NCBI RefSeq assembly: GCF_000313755.1
Contig: NZ_AMZB01000118.1
Span: 89,900 to 153,899 of the forward strand
Reading direction: 5' to 3'
Source of the DNA: Pseudomonas nitroreducens TX1
GTDB lineage: Bacteria; Pseudomonadota; Gammaproteobacteria; Pseudomonadales; Pseudomonadaceae
DNA: 64,000 bases
How positions within the stretch are numbered: position 1 is the stretch's first letter; every line of letters begins with the position of its first letter. The notes beneath the pieces are model-generated. The model had not been told where the DNA came from, did no database searches, and saw nothing but the letters and a program-made list of their open reading frames with translations. Below, piece after piece: positions 46,027 through 53,970 of this stretch. Position numbers and translations under genes: made by a program.

Positions 46027-46500
46027 ATGAAACGCAACTTCCTAGACAGCCGCCGCAAGGTCGTCCAAGCCATCATCGGGGCCTTTCCTGGTGGTCGCGA
46101 GTGTGCCGCTGCCCGCCTGGGCATGGACCTCAAGAAGTTCGACAACCACGCCTACGAGTCCGCCGGCAGCCGCCCGCTCACCGACGAGCAACTGCTCGTG
46201 CTCGAGCAGGACGCCGGCACCCACTACCTGCCGGACTACATCGCCCACCTGTACGGCGGCATGTTCGTCGCCCTGCCGGACCCTGAGACGGTCGACAACG
46301 TCGATCTGTACAGCCGTTCCGTGCGCGCCTCGGTGAAGCGTGGCGCGGTTGACCTCATCATCGAGAAGGCCCTCGAAGACGGCGTGATCGAGGACGACGA
46401 GGCGAGGCTAATTCTCAAAGCCCACGCCGACTACCTGGCGGAGCGTCACGGCGAGGTGCTGGCCGTGATCACCGTGCACAGCGACGGGAGCAAGGCATGA
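46027..46500 (+). CDS. YmfL-type putative regulatory protein (CII-like position)
   Basis: 157 residues, start at ATG 46027 after GGGGGAAA; GTG 45997 would add 10 residues. Sequence KVVQAIIGAFPGGRECAAARLGMDLKKFDNHAYESAGSRPLTDEQLLVLEQDAGTHYLPDYIA is typical of YmfL-family phage regulators with an HTH. These often take the place of CII/Cox in P2-related and lambdoid elements. Followed by the Ogr-like gene with a 4-bp overlap. Confidence 0.8.
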   Translation: MKRNFLDSRRKVVQAIIGAFPGGRECAAARLGMDLKKFDNHAYESAGSRPLTDEQLLVLEQDAGTHYLPDYIAHLYGGMFVALPDPETVDNVDLYSRSVRASVKRGAVDLIIEKALEDGVIEDDEARLILKAHADYLAERHGEVLAVITVHSDGSKA

Positions 46501-46796
46501 GCGTCTACAAGCTGGTGTGCCCCGCCTGTGGCGGCAAGCTGCGTATCCGCAACAGCGAGGGCGAGAGCCCCATCTGCCGGAGTATCTGGGGTCAGTGCAT
46601 GAATGTCGCCTGTGGCGCGACCTTCGCCGGCTCGCAGTCCTGGGACTACGAACTCAGCCCGTCCGGGCTGGACAAGCCACGGGTGCAGTTGCCTGTTGCC
46701 CCTTCGGTTACACGGATGAAGGCCCTGCGCGAAGCCCGCGCCAAGTCCGATCAGTTGGACCTGCTCGACACCCTGCCCATGGAGGCCACGGCATGA
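46497..46796 (+). CDS. ogr: late gene transcription activator, Ogr/Delta zinc finger
   Basis: 99 residues. N-terminal C4 finger YKLVCPACGGKLRIRNSEGE...QCMNVACGATF: C9, C12, C34, C39, the C-x2-C-x21-C-x4-C spacing of P2 Ogr and P4 Delta. These proteins bind TGT-N12-ACA boxes and contact RNA polymerase alpha. It lies among early genes, not next to D as in P2. Candidate targets are the three palindromes at 25536, 32642 and 37715. Confidence 0.87.
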   Translation: MSVYKLVCPACGGKLRIRNSEGESPICRSIWGQCMNVACGATFAGSQSWDYELSPSGLDKPRVQLPVAPSVTRMKALREARAKSDQLDLLDTLPMEATA

Positions 46797-47101
46797 ACCC
46801 GCAGCCGATCAATGCTGATGATTACCGCACCTTCATGCAGTCCGCCGCGTTCGCCTACCTGGAGCGGCACCGTGCCCAGTATCTGACGGGTGACGACCAG
46901 CTCTTCACCGCGTGCGTGCAGCACCTGGTCAACGCGCTGGACGTCCCGGTGTTCCTCTCCCAGCAGCTCTGCCAGCTCGCCTGGAACGACCACTTCAGCG
47001 CGCCGTGCTTCGACATGGTCGACCGAGACATGGGGCTTGGAGGCGTTGCGACGCGCCTGAGCACCCTGCGCCGAATCATCGAACGCCCCGAACACCCCTG
47101 A
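46793..47101 (+). CDS. small early phage protein of unknown function
   Basis: 102 residues, MNPQPINADDYRTFMQSAAF, mainly helical (FLERHRAQYLTGDDQLFTACVQHLVNALDVP). No membrane segment or metal site. Start overlaps the ogr stop (ATGA). No family recognised. Confidence 0.7.
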   Translation: MNPQPINADDYRTFMQSAAFAYLERHRAQYLTGDDQLFTACVQHLVNALDVPVFLSQQLCQLAWNDHFSAPCFDMVDRDMGLGGVATRLSTLRRIIERPEHP

Positions 47102-47170
47102 CCTACCCACTCCCAGTCCACGCCTTGCGTGGGTTTGGGCAAGTTACGCCCTGATTTCGAGGTATCCGCC

Positions 47171-47407
47171 ATGAATGGCGACATTTCCATCACCGTCACG
47201 GTCGATCAGCAGCAGGCGCAGAGCTACCTGACCTGGCTGGTTCGCCAGTACGAACTGGCCATGGCTGAGTTCTGGTTCGACGATCGCTACCGCTTCACCC
47301 CGCAGGGCTTCCGGGCAAAGCGCATCTTCGAGGACCACCCGCACATCGTCGGCCTGGTGCGCAGCGTGCGCGAGCTGCGCAGCCAACTCAAAGGGCTGCC
47401 GGCATGA
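47171..47407 (+). CDS. small early phage protein of unknown function
   Basis: 78 residues from ATG 47171 (MNGDISITVTVDQQQAQSYL). Contains FRAKRIFEDHPHIVGLVRSVRELR. Stop overlaps the primase-helicase start by 4 bp, so the two are translationally coupled and may act together. An upstream in-frame start at 47129 is less likely. Confidence 0.68.
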   Translation: MNGDISITVTVDQQQAQSYLTWLVRQYELAMAEFWFDDRYRFTPQGFRAKRIFEDHPHIVGLVRSVRELRSQLKGLPA

Positions 47408-50127
47408 AGGACATGGATAACGTGCTGCGGCAGGAAGTCCTCGGCAAGCTCGAGCAGCAGTTCGGGCTGAAGCCCATGAAGGGCACCAAGTACATGCGCA
47501 AGGGCGAGTGCCCGGCCTGCCTGAAGAAGGAGCTGTTCACCCTCTCGGATAACCCCTGGTTCATCCGCTGCGGACGCGAGAGCAAGTGCGGCGAGAGCTG
47601 GCACATCAAGGAGATTTTCCCCGAACTGTTCGACGACTGGAGCAAGCGCGCGCCGTCGACCGACAAGGAGCCGGAGGCCTCAGCGAAGGCCTACCTCACC
47701 CACGCCCGCGGCTTCGACCTGAAGCTCATCGAGGGCTGGTACACCCAGGAACGCTACTGGGACCGCGACCTCAACATTGGTAGTGCCACGGTGCGCTTTG
47801 CGCTGGCCAAGGGCGGCTACTGGGAGCGTCTGATCGACCAGCCCCACCGCTTCGGAAAGAAGAAGGCTCGCTTCAAGACCGGCGAGAGCCCACGCGGCGT
47901 GTGGTGGTGCCCGCCCTGCATTGACCTGCTCGAGGTGAAAGAGCTGTGGATCGTCGAGGGCATCTTCGACGCGATCGCGCTGTTGCATCACGGCCTGGCG
48001 GTCGTGTCCGCCATGAGCTCCAACGCCTTCCCCGAGCAGTCGCTGCGGGAGCTGGCGGCCATGCGCGGCGGCAAGCTGCCCAAGCTCATCTGGGCCCTGG
48101 ATAACGAGCCCGGGGCGCACTACTACACCCGTCGCCATGTGAAGGAAGCCCGCGCCCTGGGCTACGTGTGCGAAGCCGCGCAGATCACCCAGCGCGGCAA
48201 CCGCAAGATCGACTGGAACGACCTTCACCAGCGCTGGATGTTCATCGACGACACCGCCGAGCGTGCGAAGCAGATCGAGAAGGACCTCAAGTCGGCCCGC
48301 CATGAGGGCGCCCTGTTAATCGCAGACAGCGCCGCGGACAAGGCGCTGCTGATGTACGACTGGAGCAAGCGCGGCGAATTCCATTTCCGGTTCGGCAACC
48401 GCCTGTACTGGTTCAAGCTCGACATTGAGAAGTTCAACCGCGCTATGCAGCTCCTCGAGGGCAGCGAGAACCACGACGACCAGCTGCTCAACCAGAAGCA
48501 GATGCGCGACAAGGCCTTGCAGGAGGCCGGCGGCGTGGTGGAAATCGCCAACTGCTACCCCCAGGCCCTGTACTTCCAGCGCAACGAGGTCACCGACGAG
48601 AGCTGGTACTACTTCCGCGTCGACCGCCCCGATGACGAGCCGGTGAAGAACACCTTCACCAGCGCCCAGGTGGCCGCTGCCAGCGAGTTCAAGAAGCGTC
48701 TGCTGGGCGTTGCCGCAGGTGCGATCTACACCGGCAGCGGCAACCAGCTGGACCAGATCATGAAGCTCCAGCTGACCGGCCTGAAGACCGTAGCCACCAT
48801 CGACTACCTGGGCTACAGCCGCGAATACCAGTGTTACGTCCTGGGCGATGTGGCAGTGCGCGGCGGCGTTCTGGAAAAGGCCAACGCCGAGGACTACTTC
48901 GAGTTCCAGAAGCTGCGCCTGAAGACCCTGCAGCGCTCCATCAAGCTACAGATCGGCACCGACGATAAGGAATACAAAGGCCAGTGGCTCGACTGGCTGT
49001 GGATTTGCTTTGGCAGCAAGGGCCTCATCGCCCTGGCGTTCTGGTTCGGTTCGCTGTTCGCCGAGCAGATTCGCGCGGAGTTCCAGTCGTACCCCTTCCT
49101 GGAAGCCACAGGCGAGGCCGGCGCCGGCAAGTCAACGCTGATCACGTTCCTCTGGAAGCTGCTGGGCCGCGCCGACGAGGAAGGCCAGGACCCGTCGAAG
49201 ATGACCAAGGCTGGCCTGCGCCGCTGGCTGACCCAGCTCTCGAACATGCCCATGGTGCTGCTCGAGGCCGACCGCAGCGACAACAGCCGCTCCGGCGCTG
49301 CCGCCAAGGCCTTCGACTGGGATGAGTTCAAGCCGCTGTTCAACGGCCGCTCCCTGGGTGTAACGGGCCAGAAGACAGCCGGCAACGAAACCTACGAGCC
49401 GCCCTTCCGTGGCTCCCTGGTGATGAGCCAGAACGCCACCGTGGTGGCGTCCGAGGCGATCATGACCCGCATCGTGAAGCTGCATTTCACCCGTCCGGAC
49501 ATTACCCGCGAGAGCCAGGCCGCGGCCGACAACCTCAACCACCTGGGCGTGATGGACGTGAGCCACTTCCTGCTCAAGGCAATCCGCGCTGAAGGCAAGG
49601 TGTTGGAGTGCTTCCGCGAGCGGATCAAGGTGCACATGGCCACCCTGCGCGGCCTCAAGCAAATCCGCATCGAGCGCCTGATCCTCAACCACGCCATGTT
49701 GATGGCCCTGGTCGACGCCCTGCGCCTGGTGGTGCCGCTCACCGACCACCAGCACACCAGCGCTCAGCAGGCCCTGCTCACCATGGCCCTGGAGCGGCAA
49801 GCCGCTGTCAACGCCGACGCACCGGAAGTGGCGGAGTTCTGGGAAGTCTTCGAGTACCTGGAGAACACCCATGAAGGCCCGGTGCTGAACCACAGCAAGA
49901 AGCCGGAAACCATCGCCATCAACCTCAACGAGTTCGTGAAGCTCGCCGCCGAGCACCGCCAGAAGGTCGCCGACGCCACGACCTTGCGCGACCTGCTGAA
50001 GGAATCCCGCCGGCACAAGTTCATCGACTACAAGGCCGTCGACAGCGCCGTGCGCGCTGCGCAGTCCAGCAACAACAGCATGTTCTCGAAGCCCAGCACG
50101 GTGAAGTGCTGGGTATTCGAAGCCTGA
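47404..50127 (+). CDS. phage replication primase-helicase (zinc finger, Toprim, P-loop ATPase)
   Basis: 907 residues. N-terminal zinc finger C36, C39, C56, C62 (CPACLKKE, FIRCGRESKCGE); Toprim core with E185 in LWIVEGIFDA and D233 in LIWALDNEPG; a middle region with RHEGALLIADSA; then an SF3-like helicase ATPase with Walker A GEAGAGKST at 570-578 and Walker B-like MVLLEADRSD. The C-terminal part MTRIVKLHF is typical of phage helicases. Should prime and unwind at the phage origin, so replication is theta-like rather than P2 rolling circle. Confidence 0.88.
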   Translation: MKDMDNVLRQEVLGKLEQQFGLKPMKGTKYMRKGECPACLKKELFTLSDNPWFIRCGRESKCGESWHIKEIFPELFDDWSKRAPSTDKEPEASAKAYLTHARGFDLKLIEGWYTQERYWDRDLNIGSATVRFALAKGGYWERLIDQPHRFGKKKARFKTGESPRGVWWCPPCIDLLEVKELWIVEGIFDAIALLHHGLAVVSAMSSNAFPEQSLRELAAMRGGKLPKLIWALDNEPGAHYYTRRHVKEARALGYVCEAAQITQRGNRKIDWNDLHQRWMFIDDTAERAKQIEKDLKSARHEGALLIADSAADKALLMYDWSKRGEFHFRFGNRLYWFKLDIEKFNRAMQLLEGSENHDDQLLNQKQMRDKALQEAGGVVEIANCYPQALYFQRNEVTDESWYYFRVDRPDDEPVKNTFTSAQVAAASEFKKRLLGVAAGAIYTGSGNQLDQIMKLQLTGLKTVATIDYLGYSREYQCYVLGDVAVRGGVLEKANAEDYFEFQKLRLKTLQRSIKLQIGTDDKEYKGQWLDWLWICFGSKGLIALAFWFGSLFAEQIRAEFQSYPFLEATGEAGAGKSTLITFLWKLLGRADEEGQDPSKMTKAGLRRWLTQLSNMPMVLLEADRSDNSRSGAAAKAFDWDEFKPLFNGRSLGVTGQKTAGNETYEPPFRGSLVMSQNATVVASEAIMTRIVKLHFTRPDITRESQAAADNLNHLGVMDVSHFLLKAIRAEGKVLECFRERIKVHMATLRGLKQIRIERLILNHAMLMALVDALRLVVPLTDHQHTSAQQALLTMALERQAAVNADAPEVAEFWEVFEYLENTHEGPVLNHSKKPETIAINLNEFVKLAAEHRQKVADATTLRDLLKESRRHKFIDYKAVDSAVRAAQSSNNSMFSKPSTVKCWVFEA

Positions 50128-50128
50128 C

Positions 50129-50172
50129 CAGGGCGCGGCAACGCCCTGTCATCAACCCGAAGGAGAAGCACC
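50129..50172 (+). promoter_or_regulatory. CGGCRA hairpin leader A
   Basis: Stem CAGGGCG / CGCCCTG with loop CGGCAA (50136-50141), then AAGGAGAAGCACC directly before the ATG at 50173. First of four such leaders. Confidence 0.78.
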
Positions 50173-51003
50173 ATGCAAAAGCAAACCCCGAAATGGCTCG
50201 ACCTGTTCATCACCGCTTTCGGTCCATCTGGACTGGTCGCGCTCGCATGGTGGGCAGGCGCCTTCCATGCACAGCGTATTCGTGAGTGGCAGACCAGCTA
50301 TCCCATCCTAGAGATCACCGGCATGGCTGCCGTGGGCAAGTCCACCCTGGTGAACAATCTGTGGAAGCTGGCCGGTTCCACCGACTCAGAAACCAAGACC
50401 CTCAGTACCTGCAGTATGGGGGCGTTGCTGGCCATCCTGGCCCGCACAGTGAATCGCCCTGTGGTGCTCGAGGAAATCGGCTATGGCGAAGTCGGATACG
50501 ACTGGAACGCCCTGAGCCAGTGCTACACAGGCGGCGCCGTGGTTCGCCGAGTCGGCGATCACACCTTGGAGGGATTCACGTTCAAGGGCGCTCTGGCATT
50601 CGTTGGGTGTGAGCAGCAGGTACTGAACCAACGCATCGTCAATCTTCATCTTCTGCCCCAGCCACGCACCGATGCCCACCACAAGGCTGTCCAGGCTCTG
50701 TATGACCTGCACCTGGGCGACTTCACCGATTTTCTCACCACCGTCCAGGCAAACCGCGAGCAGGTGGCATACCGCCTCGGCCACGTTGGCGCCTATGTCG
50801 ACAGCCTGAAGGAAGACACCGAGAACGACATCAGCGACACAGTCGCACGCAATCACGCCCAGTTGCGCGTGCTGCTCGATCTGCTGGCCGACCTGTACGC
50901 CATTCCAGAGCGCGCGATCCACGAAGCTCACGCTCTGGTCAGCGATATGGCCTGGGACCACGTCACTCAGAAAGCGCTGATGGCCGGCACCAGCGACCAC
51001 TGA
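50173..51003 (+). CDS. stand-alone P-loop ATPase, copy of the primase-helicase ATPase domain
   Basis: 276 residues. Collinear with residues 528 onward of the preceding protein: WLDLFITAFGPSGLVALAWW against WLDWLWICFGSKGLIALAFW, then YPILEITGMAAVGKST against YPFLEATGEAGAGKST, with the same 42-residue distance to Walker A. Walker B-like PVVLEEIGYGE and the sensor-like NQRIVNLHLL are kept. It lacks zinc finger and Toprim. Could be a helicase accessory, an inhibitor of competing replicons, or a decaying duplicate; both key motifs are intact. Confidence 0.8.
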   Translation: MQKQTPKWLDLFITAFGPSGLVALAWWAGAFHAQRIREWQTSYPILEITGMAAVGKSTLVNNLWKLAGSTDSETKTLSTCSMGALLAILARTVNRPVVLEEIGYGEVGYDWNALSQCYTGGAVVRRVGDHTLEGFTFKGALAFVGCEQQVLNQRIVNLHLLPQPRTDAHHKAVQALYDLHLGDFTDFLTTVQANREQVAYRLGHVGAYVDSLKEDTENDISDTVARNHAQLRVLLDLLADLYAIPERAIHEAHALVSDMAWDHVTQKALMAGTSDH

Positions 51004-51013
51004 CCCCCATACC

Positions 51014-51050
51014 CCCGGCGCGGCAACGCTGGCCCCCAAGGAGAAGCACC
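51014..51050 (+). promoter_or_regulatory. CGGCRA hairpin leader B
   Basis: Stem CCGGCG / CGCTGG (one G-U) with loop CGGCAA (51021-51026), then CCCAAGGAGAAGCACC and ATG 51051. Confidence 0.75.
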
Positions 51051-51638
51051 ATGCAGCACTACTACAAGTCGCAGAATCCAGACGTGGTATCCATCGTTCT
51101 GGACTTCTACGAAGCCAAGGCACAACTGGACAAGCAACTGACCGCACTCGGCCAGTTGTTCGGCGGCGCCATCGCCCCCATGCGCGATGTCACCTCCCAT
51201 TTCGCAGGCGGCGTGAAGCTCCCCGCTGACACGGCCCTCGATGCCCACTGGCGCCGACAAGACGAATGGGGCTTCCGCTCGCTTCGGGTCGCGGCAAAGC
51301 CTCCGAAAGGCATCACGAAGGAGCAGCGGGCCGGCATTCGGGCCGAGCACGAGCGCCTGGTTGACCTGTGGCGCGCCAACTGCCCGGAGCGACTCAGCAC
51401 CCACATCTACTGGGAGCGCCTCAACGTGAACACCGGAAATCTGCTGCTGTGCGGCGGGATCAAGTTTGTTCACCTTGGCACCGCCTATTTCTGCCTCGGA
51501 TTCGAAATCAACGAGGCACATCACCTTTCCCAAAAGCGAGCTGGCAAGGCCTCTGCTGGCTGGATTACGGGCGCGGTCGAAATCCTCCCCAGCGAATACG
51601 AGGCAGCACGCGCAGCGAAGCTGGGAGAGAAGGCATGA
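51051..51638 (+). CDS. accessory phage protein of unknown function
   Basis: 195 residues. N-terminal helical part (SIVLDFYEAKAQLDKQLTALGQLFGG), a basic stretch (VAAKPPKGITKEQRAGIRAEHERL), and a C-terminal beta-rich part (NVNTGNLLLCGGIKFVHLGTAYFCLG). Does not look like any family I can name. Second gene of the CGGCRA-leader series and coupled to the next gene by a 4-bp overlap. Confidence 0.7.
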   Translation: MQHYYKSQNPDVVSIVLDFYEAKAQLDKQLTALGQLFGGAIAPMRDVTSHFAGGVKLPADTALDAHWRRQDEWGFRSLRVAAKPPKGITKEQRAGIRAEHERLVDLWRANCPERLSTHIYWERLNVNTGNLLLCGGIKFVHLGTAYFCLGFEINEAHHLSQKRAGKASAGWITGAVEILPSEYEAARAAKLGEKA

Positions 51639-52027
51639 CCGGGATTCAACAGATCACCGCACAGCAGCTGCTGAGCGACCAGTTGAACCAGCGGCTGGCC
51701 TTCGCCAACTGGGCCAAGCCTCGCGGCTACGACCTCGCCATGAGCGACGACGGAGCGACCTTCCTGTCTCTGGAAACACGCTGCGCCTGGCTCGGCTTCG
51801 AAGCTGCTCACGGCCCAGACGGCTGCAAACCCAGAGGCCAGCAGCTCTACGCGAAGCTCAGGAAGTCCAGCCCGCATGCGCACCAAACCGACAAGTTCTT
51901 CGAGGTTCGCGTCGGCAAGGCGCCCTACGACGACTACGTAGTGCACGGCGGCCCCGGCGGCGTGTACCGCCTGAGCGACGTGAACTTCTACGTGATGTCC
52001 GGCGAAAAGATGTACCGGCTCAGCTGA
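51635..52027 (+). CDS. accessory phage protein of unknown function
   Basis: 130 residues: MTGIQQITAQQLLSDQLNQR, LSLETRCAWLGFEAAHGPDG, VRVGKAPYDDYVVHGGPGGVYRLSDVNFYVMSGEKMYRL. Small soluble protein, no metal or membrane motif. Overlaps the preceding stop and has no hairpin leader of its own, so the two genes form one module. Confidence 0.68.
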   Translation: MTGIQQITAQQLLSDQLNQRLAFANWAKPRGYDLAMSDDGATFLSLETRCAWLGFEAAHGPDGCKPRGQQLYAKLRKSSPHAHQTDKFFEVRVGKAPYDDYVVHGGPGGVYRLSDVNFYVMSGEKMYRLS

Positions 52028-52046
52028 CAGTCAGACGGAAGCAAAA

Positions 52047-52096
52047 AGGCCCCGGCGAGCGGCGACTCACCAGGGCCTGACCCAAGGAGAAGCACC
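52047..52096 (+). promoter_or_regulatory. CGGCRA hairpin leader C
   Basis: Outer stem AGGCCC / GGGCCT, inner stem GGCGAG / CTCACC, loop CGGCGA (52060-52065), then CCCAAGGAGAAGCACC and ATG 52097. Confidence 0.78.
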
Positions 52097-53056
52097 ATGC
52101 ACCAACTTCATCAGCACCGCTGGGCCCTGCTGGCAATGGTCACAGCCCTGGCAGGCGTGACCGCCACTTCCGTGGCACTGGCGATCGCCGCGCTCATCGA
52201 GAACACCTTGCTGGCGGTCCTGTTCGCGTCGGCAGCAGTAGTCCTGGACCTGTTCAAGTACGTGGCCTGGCCCTTCGCTCTCAGCCTTCTGGAGATGCGA
52301 CGCACCGTGTGCGCACTGCTGATGATGGGCAGCGCCCTCGCCCTGGGCGGCGTGTCCGCCTGGGCGAGCTACGACCGCCTCATGACCTCGATCATCACCA
52401 GCCGCGCGGAGCAGCAGGCGCGCCAGGTACAGCGCCAGGCCGACCTGGTCGAGCAGCGCGACGCCGATGCCGCCCGCATCCAGCATCTGGACGCCGAGGC
52501 AGTCGCCATCCGCGAACAGGCCTACGCCCTGCGCGATCGAGGCATGGTCACCCGCGCGCTGGAGCTGGAAGCGGCCTCTATGGCTCGAATCGACGCGGAG
52601 CGTGGCGAAGCTCAGGTTCGCCGAGATATCGCCTCTCAGGAGCTGACAGCCCTGCTCGCGAAGCCAACCAAGGCAGCGGGCCTGCCCCTGGGGCTGGCCA
52701 CCCTTCTTTGCCTCGGCTTCGCCGCCGCGCTGGAAGTGGTCCCCGCCCTCATTCTCTCCGCGCTCCGCCCCGCATCCACAGCGGAACGCTCCCCGGTAGC
52801 AGTAACCGAGAAACAGAAACAGCCAGAGGAACGCGGCGAGAACCGCGCGGAAACGGCCCCGGAATCGGGCGCTGAGAACGGCCTGCCGCCAGTGCTTCAG
52901 CAACTCATCGCCGGAACAGAGAGCGGCACCAAGGTGGCAGTACGGCAAGTGGCGAAGGAGCTGCGGATAGGCAGCAGCAAGGCCACCAAGCTCCTGCAGC
53001 AAGCCGCCGAACTCGGCGTGCTGCACAAGACCCCAGGCGGCTACGTCGCCGCCTAA
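52097..53056 (+). CDS. membrane protein with coiled coil and C-terminal winged helix
   Basis: 319 residues. Three N-terminal hydrophobic segments (LLAMVTALAGVTATSVALAI, LAVLFASAAVVLDLF, CALLMMGSALALGGVSAW), a coiled coil of about 90 residues (EQQARQVQRQADLVEQRDAD), a fourth hydrophobic segment (LPLGLATLLCLGFAAALEVV), a polar linker and a C-terminal winged helix (VAVRQVAKELRIGSSKATKLLQQAAELGVLHKTPGGYVA). The last part fits DNA binding on the cytoplasmic side. Function unknown. Confidence 0.75.
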   Translation: MHQLHQHRWALLAMVTALAGVTATSVALAIAALIENTLLAVLFASAAVVLDLFKYVAWPFALSLLEMRRTVCALLMMGSALALGGVSAWASYDRLMTSIITSRAEQQARQVQRQADLVEQRDADAARIQHLDAEAVAIREQAYALRDRGMVTRALELEAASMARIDAERGEAQVRRDIASQELTALLAKPTKAAGLPLGLATLLCLGFAAALEVVPALILSALRPASTAERSPVAVTEKQKQPEERGENRAETAPESGAENGLPPVLQQLIAGTESGTKVAVRQVAKELRIGSSKATKLLQQAAELGVLHKTPGGYVAA

Positions 53057-53060
53057 AAGA

Positions 53061-53115
53061 AGGCCCCGCCGGGCGGCAACCCGGCAGGGCCTGACCAACC
53101 CCAAGGAGAAGCACC
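53061..53115 (+). promoter_or_regulatory. CGGCRA hairpin leader D
   Basis: Outer stem AGGCCC / GGGCCT, inner stem GCCGGG / CCCGGC, loop CGGCAA (53074-53079), then CCCAAGGAGAAGCACC and ATG 53116. Confidence 0.8.
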
Positions 53116-53556
53116 ATGCAAGTACAAACCCCCGAAGTCAGCGCCGAAAAGGCTATCACACCGCGCTACGACACCATCGTCATTTGCGGCGCCACGGGCA
53201 AGGAAGTCCCGCGCACCGTCGACGGCGGTGAGGTAGTCAGCTGGGCACGCGGCCATGAACTGGCGGCCGGTGACGCCCTGCTGGAGTTCGTCAACTACGT
53301 GGCCGATGGTGATTGTGGCATCACCCCGGAGCTGAGCGCCAAGGCGCGCAAGGCGCTGGATCTGATGGAGCGACGCAACAGGTTGGGCTGGGAGGCGGAC
53401 GAACAGCCAGAAGATTGGCAGGCCTCGGTTAACCGTGCAGCACAAACGGCCCGCGAAGTGTTCAGCGGCTCCCACGACGACGCCTTCCAGGCGATTGAGT
53501 ACATGCAGGCCCTGCTGCAGCAGGCTTCCCCTGTCGTGCAAGGCGGTGACGTATGA
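53116..53556 (+). CDS. accessory phage protein of unknown function
   Basis: 146 residues, acidic: YDTIVICGATGKEVPRTVDGGEVVSWARGHELAAGDALLEFVNYVADGD, then helical C-terminus ending FQAIEYMQALLQQAS. Fourth gene with a CGGCRA leader, and the first of a run of small overlapping genes up to 55133. No family recognised. Confidence 0.7.
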   Translation: MQVQTPEVSAEKAITPRYDTIVICGATGKEVPRTVDGGEVVSWARGHELAAGDALLEFVNYVADGDCGITPELSAKARKALDLMERRNRLGWEADEQPEDWQASVNRAAQTAREVFSGSHDDAFQAIEYMQALLQQASPVVQGGDV

Positions 53557-53762
53557 AGACCTGCAACCGCATCCGCCCGACCATGGCCAGCCACAGCCTG
53601 GACCTGCCCAGCATCTGCGACATCTGCGGCAAGGCCCGCTCTACCCGCAAGCATGCCCGCTGCAGCCGCCTCCGCCAGCAGACCAAAACGGCCGAATGGG
53701 CCACCTACATGGAGAACATCGCCGCCAAGAAAACCCAGGGGAGCCGTCGCTATGCCCGTTGA
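53553..53762 (+). CDS. small zinc-finger-like phage protein
   Basis: 69 residues with CDICGKARSTRKHARCSRLRQQ, a C-x2-C plus later Cys and His that could bind one zinc, and a basic C-terminus (KKTQGSRRYAR). This block recurs, from memory, in Pseudomonas and Escherichia phages as a short conserved protein of unknown role. Overlaps its neighbours at both ends. Confidence 0.72.
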   Translation: MKTCNRIRPTMASHSLDLPSICDICGKARSTRKHARCSRLRQQTKTAEWATYMENIAAKKTQGSRRYAR

Positions 53763-53970
53763 AATCCGCTGCCGGTACACCACCGGCACCTATGTGGCCA
53801 CCGCCAAGGGCCTGAAAGGCACCACCAGCAACACCATCAGCGCACGCCATGCCGCCGAGGCGATGGCCAAAAAGCTAGGGCTTGCCCCTGAGCTGCTGGT
53901 CGAGAAAGAGCGCGACCTGATCGACCCGCGCGAGCGGACCACCTTCACCCATCCAGGAGAGCAGGCATGA
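53752..53970 (+). CDS. small phage protein of unknown function
   Basis: 72 residues: MPVEIRCRYTTGTYVATAKGLKGTTSNTISARHAAEAMAKKLGL. Starts inside the previous gene and overlaps the next by 4 bp. The N-terminal beta strands with a GTYVATAKG turn look like a compact folded domain. No function assigned. Confidence 0.7.
   Translation: MPVEIRCRYTTGTYVATAKGLKGTTSNTISARHAAEAMAKKLGLAPELLVEKERDLIDPRERTTFTHPGEQA

Noticed and set aside
47404..50127. Replication gene considered as a P2 gpA or P4 alpha homologue.
   Set aside because: No HUH or paired-Tyr rolling-circle motifs; it has zinc finger and Toprim. P4 alpha has a different primase domain; only the general primase-helicase layout is shared.
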